From Massilia phosphatilytica (GTDB lineage Bacteria; Pseudomonadota; Gammaproteobacteria; Burkholderiales; Burkholderiaceae_D): 64,000 nt of DNA. The stretch spans positions 248,001-312,000 of the forward strand of contig NZ_PUIP01000002.1 of assembly GCF_002968015.1 (NCBI RefSeq). Reading direction: 5' to 3'. Shown piece after piece: positions 58,550 through 64,000 of the stretch. The position numbers were made by a program, and so were the translations under genes. Below the pieces are notes generated by a model that was not told where the DNA came from, ran no database searches, and saw only the letters and a program-made list of their open reading frames with translations. The first letter of the stretch is position 1; every line of letters starts with the position of its first letter.

Positions 58550-59515
58550 ATGCGCGCCAGCCGACTGCTTTCCATCCAAATGATGCTCGAAACGCGCGGC
58601 CCCATGAGCGCCGCCTCACTGGCCGAGGCGCTGGAGATTTCGGTGCGCACCTTGCACCGCGACATCGACCAGCTCACCGCCGCCGGCGTGCCGATCTACG
58701 CCGAGCGCGGCCGCACCGGCGGCTTCCGCCTGCTCGACGGCTGGAACACGCGACTGACCGGGCTGACGCCGTCCGAAGCGCAAGTCGTCTTCCTCAGCGG
58801 CCTGGCCGGCCCCGCGGCCGACCTCGGCCTCGACAAGCCGCTGCAGGGCGCGCAGCTCAAGCTGATGACATCGCTGCCGGAATCGTCGCGCACGGAAGCG
58901 CAGAAGATGCAGTCGCGCTTCCACCTCGACCCGGTCGACTGGTACCGCGAAGCGGATGCGGTGCCGTGCCTGGCGATCGTCGCCGACGCGGTCTGGTCGG
59001 ACAGGCAGTTGAGCATGAGCTACGAAAGCTGGCGTGACGAGGTCGAGCGCGTCGTTCATCCGCTGGGGCTCGTGCTGAAGGCGGGTGCCTGGTATCTCGT
59101 CGCCGCAGCGGACGGCAAGCCGCGCACGTATCGCGTCTCGAACGTGAAGCACGCGGCAATGCTGGAGCAGAAGGCACGGCGACCGAAGCGGTTCGACCTG
59201 GCGCGGTACTGGGCAGAGTCGGTCGCGCGTTTCGAGTCGGAGCTGTATACGGACCATGCGGACGTGCTGGCGACGCTAGGCGGGCTCAAGCATCTGCGTT
59301 ACCTGAGTGCCGCGGTCGCGCGGGTCGTTGCACAAGCGCGGCCTTCGCGGCGACGGGATGGGCGGGTGGCGTTGCGGATTCCTGTCGAGTCGGTCGAGCA
59401 TGGCGCCGGCCAGTTGTTGCGGCTGGCGCCGGAGGTGGAGGTGACGGGGCCGGCCAGGCTCAGGCAGGCGATCGTTTCCAGGCTGCGACGGGTATCGGCG
59501 CTCTATGGTTGCTGA
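58550..59515 (+). CDS. YafY-type HTH-WYL transcriptional regulator
   Basis: 321 aa. N-terminal winged helix ('RLLSIQMMLETRGPMSAASL', 'VRTLHRDIDQLTAAGVPIYA', 'GGFRL') as in DeoR/HTH_11, followed by a WYL domain ('HPLGLVLKAGAWYLVAAADG') that binds small ligands or nucleic acid. Likely controls the divergent NIPSNAP/DUF1579-like pair. Confidence 0.9.
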   Translation: MRASRLLSIQMMLETRGPMSAASLAEALEISVRTLHRDIDQLTAAGVPIYAERGRTGGFRLLDGWNTRLTGLTPSEAQVVFLSGLAGPAADLGLDKPLQGAQLKLMTSLPESSRTEAQKMQSRFHLDPVDWYREADAVPCLAIVADAVWSDRQLSMSYESWRDEVERVVHPLGLVLKAGAWYLVAAADGKPRTYRVSNVKHAAMLEQKARRPKRFDLARYWAESVARFESELYTDHADVLATLGGLKHLRYLSAAVARVVAQARPSRRRDGRVALRIPVESVEHGAGQLLRLAPEVEVTGPARLRQAIVSRLRRVSALYGC

Positions 59516-59632
59516 CGAGGCGGCAAAATTCTGTTTCGTTTGGACGTTTTCGTAATTGCAACACGAAATGCGTGAGCACAGAATTTACTTTGAGCAATTC
59601 TGCCACCGACCATCGTCGAACGAGGACGCCTG

Positions 59633-60415
59633 ATGTTTTCAGACGCAGTCACCAAATCATCCTGGACACGCCGTGAATTCGCGCCCACCCACCCGGCCGA
59701 TGGTCCCCTGTTTCTCATCTATATCGCGCTGATCTGGGTCGGCATGCTGCTCGGTTTCGGTCGCGAAATCGCGCGGCATATCGCGAACAACGACCAGCCC
59801 TACCCCATGATCCTGCACGTGCATTCGGCCGTGTTCGTCACGTGGCTGGTCGCGTTCACCGCGCAGATCCTGCTCATCCGCACAGGGAAACCGGCCTTGC
59901 ATCGGCGCCTCGGTATCGCGATGGCGTTCGGTGTCGGCGTGCTCGCCGTCGTCGGCCCGCTGACGGCCTACACGATACAAAACCTGAATTTCGGCACGCC
60001 GCGCAGCGATCCCGCATTCTTCAGCGTTCAACTGGGCGATGTGATCGGCTTCGTCGGCTTGAGCGTGGCCGGCCTCGTGCTCCGCAAACGGGTAGCGGCG
60101 CACAAGCGCCTGATGATGCTAGCCATCCTGCAGTTGAGCACGGCCGGCTTCGCGCGCTGGCTGGGCGGTACGATTGGCTACGCCTACCCGTTCGGCTACT
60201 GGGGCCAGAGTTTCTGGGCGACGTTCCTGATCCTGCACTTGACCAACGACGTGCTCGCGCTCGGCATCGGCGTGCATGACTTGCTCACCCGCGGGCGTCT
60301 GCATCCTGCCTGGGTGGTGGGCGTCGTCTGGAGTTTCGGCTGGCAGGTGACGCACGTAAGCCTGTATTTGTGGCCGGCGTGGCTACCGGTGGCGAAGATA
60401 CTGCTGGGGCATTGA
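59633..60415 (+). CDS. Polytopic membrane protein, family not recognised
   Basis: 260 aa with about seven hydrophobic helices, several containing histidines facing the same side ('MILHVHSAVFVTWLVAF', 'RTGKPALHRRLGIAM', 'AAHKRLMML', 'ILHLTNDVLALG'), as in haem- or metal-binding membrane proteins. I cannot assign a family. Stands alone. Confidence 0.75.
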   Translation: MFSDAVTKSSWTRREFAPTHPADGPLFLIYIALIWVGMLLGFGREIARHIANNDQPYPMILHVHSAVFVTWLVAFTAQILLIRTGKPALHRRLGIAMAFGVGVLAVVGPLTAYTIQNLNFGTPRSDPAFFSVQLGDVIGFVGLSVAGLVLRKRVAAHKRLMMLAILQLSTAGFARWLGGTIGYAYPFGYWGQSFWATFLILHLTNDVLALGIGVHDLLTRGRLHPAWVVGVVWSFGWQVTHVSLYLWPAWLPVAKILLGH

Positions 60416-60610
60416 GATCGGCGATGCAGTTGACGCAGGACTTGGCAGAGTTCACGCAAGCCCGTACCTGAGCTATACGACCTTGATCCGCAGAGCTCGA
60501 CAGAAGTAGACTTGCGGTCGAGTAAGCATTCACGCGAACTGAACGTCAATTTATTGATTTTGACACCCGATCCACATTTGGCTCCTCATTACCGAACAAG
60601 GTAGAGATTC
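60416..60610. other. Intergenic boundary of AT-rich island
   Basis: 195 bp in which base composition falls sharply. A poor ribosome site (AAGGTAGAG) precedes the next ATG. No gene is supported. Confidence 0.5.
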
Positions 60611-61786
60611 ATGAAAAAACAATGGTCGCCACCTAGCGAATGGCAAGATTTCGAAGAGCTTTGCTACCGCTTGTTTACTGCCGAATACAAGTCAAAGCAA
60701 TCGTTCAAATATGGTCGCGCTGGCCAGGCACAGCATGGAGTCGATATCGCGCTTCTCCCGGCAACAGATACGAATTGGACGTGCATTCAATGCAAAGTGA
60801 AGAATGACCTGTTGGATTCTCGGCTGACCCCGGATGATGTCCTGGAGGAGTACTCCAAGTCGAAGAGATTTTCTCACACAATCGAAAAATATATCATTGC
60901 GACGACGGCGATGCCTGACACAAAACCGCAGGATGAAGCAATGCGTCTTACGTCACACTTCGCCAGCGCCTACCCAATAGAAGTTAAATTTTGGACGGAC
61001 ATTGAATCATTGCTGGAGGAGCACAGCAAAGTTGCCAAATTGTTTTATCCGGAACGTTTCGCCGACGACAAAGCCATCGCATCGGACGCTTACGGCAACG
61101 TTGCAATTTCAATGAGTCCCGACGATTGGGAAAACAGGCTCCAGATTTTTCTGAACTCCCCAGAATTTCGGAGCGCCACACGTGGTTACGATAATGCGTT
61201 TTACTCCATCCTTGCAGAGCTCATCGACAATTGCAGGAATTCAACGAAGGGAAACGCGAAAACAATCAGATTGGCATTATCTGGGCAAGTTCTGCGCATC
61301 GAGGATGACGGCGTACCATTTGACGTGACCAATACAAACGTGAACCTGACTGAAAGAATGATGGGGGTTCGCACCATCCGGCGAATGCTGGAAAAGCATG
61401 CCGGCATCAGTTATGTTTATTACCCGGCCGATCTGACGATAACTCGGTTCAATAGGACAGATCTCATCATCACTCCAACTCAAGCACAGTTCGAAGAACC
61501 AAAATGTTGGGCAAGCGCACCTACAACATTCTTGATGCACAGAGAAATGGGAAAGAGATTTGTCGAGAATTTGGTAATCGGTGACGATTGCGAGGAATAC
61601 GTTCTCACTTTATTCAAAGGAACTTTTTTTAGCGCTTCGACTCGAGATGCCGTCATCGTGGCTTTATTAGAAAAATTGAACGGAATCCCATTACGGATCC
61701 GAGTAAGCAAAGACTGCGGCGACGCTTTTGAAGAGATGATGTGGCATGCAGAGACCTACGAAAACGTAATTTTTGAGGAAATATAA
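60611..61786 (+). CDS. Mrr-like nuclease fused to a GHKL-type ATPase (candidate defence protein)
   Basis: 391 aa, AT-rich. The N-terminal ~140 residues look like a PD-(D/E)xK restriction-endonuclease domain: Glu16 ('DFEELCYRLF'), Asp45 ('QHGVDIALL') and Gln60-x-Lys62 ('CIQCKVK') in the right order and spacing for an Mrr-type core. Residues about 190-270 resemble a GHKL ATPase: N-box 'ELIDNCRNS' (Glu203, Asn207), G1-like 'EDDGVPFD' (Asp232, Gly234) and 'MGVRTIRRMLEKHAG' as a G2-like lid. The remaining 120 residues are unassigned. The G boxes are degenerate, so ATP binding is unproven. A single gene, with no methylase beside it, followed by a terminator. A defence role is inferred from domains and the mobile-looking context. 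Confidence 0.72.
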   Translation: MKKQWSPPSEWQDFEELCYRLFTAEYKSKQSFKYGRAGQAQHGVDIALLPATDTNWTCIQCKVKNDLLDSRLTPDDVLEEYSKSKRFSHTIEKYIIATTAMPDTKPQDEAMRLTSHFASAYPIEVKFWTDIESLLEEHSKVAKLFYPERFADDKAIASDAYGNVAISMSPDDWENRLQIFLNSPEFRSATRGYDNAFYSILAELIDNCRNSTKGNAKTIRLALSGQVLRIEDDGVPFDVTNTNVNLTERMMGVRTIRRMLEKHAGISYVYYPADLTITRFNRTDLIITPTQAQFEEPKCWASAPTTFLMHREMGKRFVENLVIGDDCEEYVLTLFKGTFFSASTRDAVIVALLEKLNGIPLRIRVSKDCGDAFEEMMWHAETYENVIFEEI

Positions 61787-61890
61787 TACTGAGCCGTATT
61801 TTGACAAAATACGCTCGATTACGCTTTCAAAGCAGACTCTTCCATATGGCGCCTGGATAACAAACCATGCCATGGTTATCGACGGGAAAC

Positions 61891-61935
61891 AAAAAAGGCT
61901 TACGCCAGAAAAATCGCGTAAGCCTTTGTTTTTTA
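61891..61935. terminator. Rho-independent terminator after nuclease-GHKL gene, bidirectional
   Basis: Arms AAAGGCTTACG (61894-61904) and CGTAAGCCTTT (61917-61927), 12-nt loop, T6 run on the plus side and an A6 run on the other, so it can stop transcription from both strands. Confidence 0.88.
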
Positions 61936-61940
61936 TCTGC

Positions 61941-61987
61941 AGGCGTCCCCGGAGTCGAACCGGGTAGCAGCCGCTGTCGCACCTTGC
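61941..61987 (-). other. Degenerate tRNA-like 3' fragment (T arm)
   Basis: Read on the minus strand, an intact T arm (CCCGG-TTCGACT-CCGGG) is followed by GACGCCT, but CAG stands where CCA would be and no proper anticodon arm precedes. 61941-61964 matches 62056-62079 at 23 of 24 positions. Probably a diverged attachment-site copy. Confidence 0.6.
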
Positions 61988-62004
61988 ATGCTTGCACAAT
62001 GAGG

Positions 62005-62040
62005 AAGGGGGCAACGTCATTGACGTACCCCCTTTGTTTT
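62005..62040. terminator. Hairpin terminator between the tRNA fragments
   Basis: AAGGGGG...ACGTCA and TGACGT...CCCCCTT arms with a small internal loop, followed by TTTGTTTTT on the plus strand. Confidence 0.75.
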
Positions 62041-62051
62041 TAATACTAATT

Positions 62052-62098
62052 TGGTAGGCCTCCCCGGAGTCGAACCGGGCACCAACGGATTATGAGTC
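62052..62098 (-). pseudogene. 3' half of a tRNA-Met-like gene (CAU anticodon), attachment-site remnant
   Basis: On the minus strand: anticodon loop CTCATAA, TCCGT, variable region, T arm CCCGG-TTCGACT-CCGGG, acceptor GAGGCCT, A and CCA. The 5' half (D arm and acceptor 5' strand) is missing and the anticodon stem 5' side is altered. Such 3' halves are left when integrases recombine at tRNA ends. Confidence 0.75.
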
Positions 62099-62109
62099 TG
62101 TTGATAATT

Positions 62110-62430
62110 CCTTAAAAATCAACAACTTAACCAATTTTTTGTTCCGCAAATTCTAGATTTTTTAGCAGATTTCTCCGGGCTTACAAACTTTTATGGCCCG
62201 TTTTGCGGAAAGATTTTATCAGGTTTGCTCGACGAGAGAACCCTCACTCGACCATACACGCGCGACCTCTGGCACCGTTCGCTCTTGCGGGCGAGGACGG
62301 ATCACCTGGCCGATGTTCATCGGCAGGAACAGCGGCTCATCACGCCGCGGGCCCTGACGCTTCACGAACTCTATCTCCAACCCACCAGCCTTCGGACGCA
62401 GGCCCAAACGTAGCGGTGCCGGTGTGAGGA
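62110..62430. other. Non-coding remnant DNA
   Basis: About 300 bp. Short frames exist on both strands (up to 62 codons) but none has a recognisable product or ribosome site. GC content rises again between 62230 and 62420, suggesting a fragment of a different origin. Confidence 0.4.
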
Positions 62431-62443
62431 ACGAAAAAAATCA

Positions 62444-62490
62444 TCACTGAATGAATAAAGTTGTCACTGGATGAACAAAAACGTCACTTG
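62444..62490. repeat. 20-bp tandem repeats, transposon-end-like
   Basis: Units begin TCACTG at 62444 and 62464 and TCACTT at 62484, exactly 20 bp apart. The first two units agree at 15 of 20 positions; the third keeps only its start. The second unit is TCACTGGATGAACAAAAACG. Repeats of this size with a TGAACAAAA core resemble the ends bound by Tn7/Tn552-type transposases. Confidence 0.5.
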
Positions 62491-62494
62491 CTCT

Positions 62495-62794
62495 GGTAGC
62501 GACTTCGCCCTTAGACTGTTCGCTTGCCGCATCTGGCGCCCAATTGGCAGGTGAGGCTCGACGGCTTACGTGAGCAGGTTACTTTGGGAATTTCGAAGCT
62601 CACGGGGCAAAAAAACACTCTTGGAGGAGTGGCTAGTTGAATGCACCCGTTGGAACAGTGCCAACTATCTGCGCTCCAGCGACTAGTAAAATGTTTTTGA
62701 AGGCGACTAAGAGGAAAAGCAGTCCGCAATGCCGCATACTCAAAGCAGCTATGCTCGTCATATACCTGGCATTGCTGCATATCGCTTGCAAGCC
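62495..62794. other. Stretch with no supported gene
   Basis: 300 bp beyond the tandem repeats up to the end of the minus-strand secreted-protein gene. Short open frames occur but show no protein-like composition or start context. Confidence 0.4.
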
Positions 62795-63643
62795 TTACTC
62801 TATTACCCTATTTGTACGCCCACAAAGCACTTTGAACGCGAGCTCCTGCGGCGTTCGTGAAGGCACTTTTGCCCAAAGTGCTCTCTCATTATCTAATGAT
62901 GACTCCAGTTCTTCCCCAGTGCCACGCGGCCCCTCGTACGCAATCATTCCATCTACTTTTACTTGGCGGATATCGCAGTTAAAGATGACATGCATTGCAG
63001 AGGACGACATAGACTTCCCACGGGCATGATAGGGCGGAAAAGAAATGCGTATCCACGCTGCTTTGTTTCCCTTAGGTTGCTCGTAAGGCAAATCCGAAGG
63101 CGTTCCTGAAGGCGTATCTTCTTGAATCGAACTTTGATCAATTTCGACAATCGAAGGTCCAAAGCTACTTTTTACCGATCCGATTTCTTTCCAGCTATTT
63201 TCTGAATCTTCAACTCTCTCCTCGACATCGGCATTTTTGTTTCGTGAGTTTTCGTAGAAGTAAGCTAACTGTGCTGTTATTCGCTTTTCGGCTCCAGGAC
63301 AACTGAGGGAAATAGTATTTTCGGGCGAACCAGCAACCCATTGGCCGCCGCTAGCAACGAACTGAGATACACATCCCGGTGCATTGCATCTCAAATAAAC
63401 TCGGTCGCTCCAATTACTGGCTATAAACATGTCAGCAAGATCAAACTCAGTCCTAACGTTTCCGCCCATGATTAGGCGGAATTGTGAACCTCCCTGTTGC
63501 ACCTCCGTGACTCCTGTACAGGTTCTAATGCCTTGCGATACTGCCCGTAGAACCTTCTCTTCGGAAACCGGTTCAGATTGTGCCTGCATTGATAGCGCCA
63601 ACAGGAGGATAGTAGAGCCCGGCCCTACTTTGATATTTTTCAT
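62795..63643 (-). CDS. Secreted protein, surface-adhesin-E-like
   Basis: 282 aa, AT-rich codons. Signal peptide (cleavage near 'SMQAQSEPVS'), four or more cysteines, and a C-terminal region with 'WKEIGSVKSSFGPSIVEID', 'AAWIRISFPP' and 'VIFNCDIRQVKVDGMIAYEG', the pattern of surface-adhesin-protein-E-like domains (a tyrosine/serine-residue reporter strand followed by a cysteine-bearing strand). Assignment is tentative. Its start overlaps the stop of the partial gene upstream (ATGA), so they are coupled. Confidence 0.65.
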   Translation of the reverse strand: MKNIKVGPGSTILLLALSMQAQSEPVSEEKVLRAVSQGIRTCTGVTEVQQGGSQFRLIMGGNVRTEFDLADMFIASNWSDRVYLRCNAPGCVSQFVASGGQWVAGSPENTISLSCPGAEKRITAQLAYFYENSRNKNADVEERVEDSENSWKEIGSVKSSFGPSIVEIDQSSIQEDTPSGTPSDLPYEQPKGNKAAWIRISFPPYHARGKSMSSSAMHVIFNCDIRQVKVDGMIAYEGPRGTGEELESSLDNERALWAKVPSRTPQELAFKVLCGRTNRVIE

Positions 63644-64000
63644 CTTACGCCTCCGCTGCCCTGGAATCCTCCACTTGTTCCATAATCATTTGGCGCTCTA
63701 GCTGGACCTAAGCGTTTTTTTTCTGTAGGAGAATTGAACAGATCGTTACAAGAGCGGCCTTTTGACGATTCGAATAGGTTAGCACATGAACTGCCGTTTT
63801 TATTTGTGTAGCTTTGATATTGGCCACCGTTAGCACTTTTGGGTGTGGGCGTCGAAACCGAAAAAAAATCATCCGTAACGGCGTCGATATATGCATCTCG
63901 CTTTGAAATGGCTGAGCGCCAATGAAGCTTCGAAATATCATCATTTATTTCCTGCTCCAGTCGCTCGCCTTTTTCGTGGTTTGTCTCTGCTTTACGGCCC
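63640..64000 (-). CDS. Hypothetical protein, 5' end outside the window
   Basis: An open minus-strand frame of 119 sense codons runs from the window edge to a TGA at 63640-63642 that overlaps the ATG of the secreted-protein gene by ATGA. There is no in-window start, so only the C-terminal part is visible: charged and helical at first ('ERLEQEINDDISKLHWRSAI'), then Ser/Asn/Gly-rich ('GTSGGFQGSGGVR' at the end) with two Cys. The family is not recognised; the disordered tail and coupling suggest a substrate or partner of the downstream gene. Confidence 0.6.
   Translation of the reverse strand, partial: GRKAETNHEKGERLEQEINDDISKLHWRSAISKRDAYIDAVTDDFFSVSTPTPKSANGGQYQSYTNKNGSSCANLFESSKGRSCNDLFNSPTEKKRLGPARAPNDYGTSGGFQGSGGVR

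Noticed and set aside
61941..61987. Intact tRNA gene on the minus strand
   Set aside because: Only the T arm is well formed; no CCA, anticodon arm or D arm can be drawn.
62219..62407. 62-codon minus-strand frame starting TTG ('RRDEPLFLPMNIGQ')
   Set aside because: Looks protein-like but is short, has no ribosome site and no recognisable family. Possibly a fragment of a broken mobile-element gene; not supported as a gene.
62637..63029. Plus-strand frame of 130 codons with a hydrophobic stretch
   Set aside because: Lies mostly antisense to the 282-aa secreted-protein gene, with unlikely composition and no ribosome site.

Overview
The window is GC-rich chromosomal DNA with an Oxalobacteraceae/Massilia-like gene complement (Burkholderiales). 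This rests on family resemblance only: DUF4214-type secreted proteins with a dedicated type I secretion system, MsbA/WaaF core-LPS genes, a CYP152 P450, and many CHASE, GGDEF and histidine-kinase sensors. No rRNA, intact tRNA or CRISPR array was seen. The last ~3.6 kb (from about 60.4 kb) is clearly more AT-rich and looks like an accessory island.

Layout. 0-5.5 kb: end of a VirK/YbjX-family gene, then an LPS block (waaF, msbA, O-antigen-ligase-like gene, divergent GT2). 5.4-13 kb: a chemoreceptor, dnaE, a MipA/OmpV barrel and an acyltransferase. 13-14 kb: trhO. 14-27.5 kb: an envelope/secretion region. It holds a small DUF4214 protein, a TolC-HlyD-ABC type I secretion operon, a large Cys-free DUF4214 S-layer-like protein and a FecR-domain protein. 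Divergent from the last is a CHASE2 class III cyclase, a TPR/beta-barrel protein and a Crp-like regulator. Three CRP-type palindromes (TGTGA-N6-TCACA or one mismatch) sit upstream of three minus-strand units here, so the cyclase, regulator and sites may form a local cyclic-nucleotide circuit controlling surface-protein secretion. 27.5-36.4 kb: a Wzm/Wzt-type ABC glycan-export cluster with an acyltransferase, an FkbM methyltransferase, a double-domain glycosyltransferase and a polytopic membrane protein.

36.5-46 kb: a LOV-domain hybrid histidine kinase and rhlE, convergent across a palindromic repeat that supplies both stop codons; then an EF-hand protein, a LON-substrate-binding-domain protein, a cupredoxin-like protein, a CHASE histidine kinase, a CYP152 fatty-acid peroxygenase and a glycine-zipper lipoprotein-like protein. 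46-55 kb is rich in c-di-GMP genes: a TonB receptor/YfiR/CHASE8-GGDEF-EAL operon and two tandem GGDEF paralogues sharing a 140-bp identical stretch. 55-60.4 kb: an endonuclease III homologue, secreted and cytoplasmic proteins of unknown role, a NIPSNAP/DUF1579-like pair with a divergent WYL regulator, and a polytopic membrane protein.

60.4-64 kb: an AT-rich segment with a Mrr-like nuclease/GHKL-ATPase fusion, two terminators, two tRNA 3'-end fragments sharing a 24-bp near-identical direct repeat, a 20-bp tandem repeat resembling a transposon end, and two overlapping minus-strand genes cut by the window edge. The nuclease-GHKL gene and the cyclic-nucleotide-linked secretion region are the most promising places to look for under-described biology.
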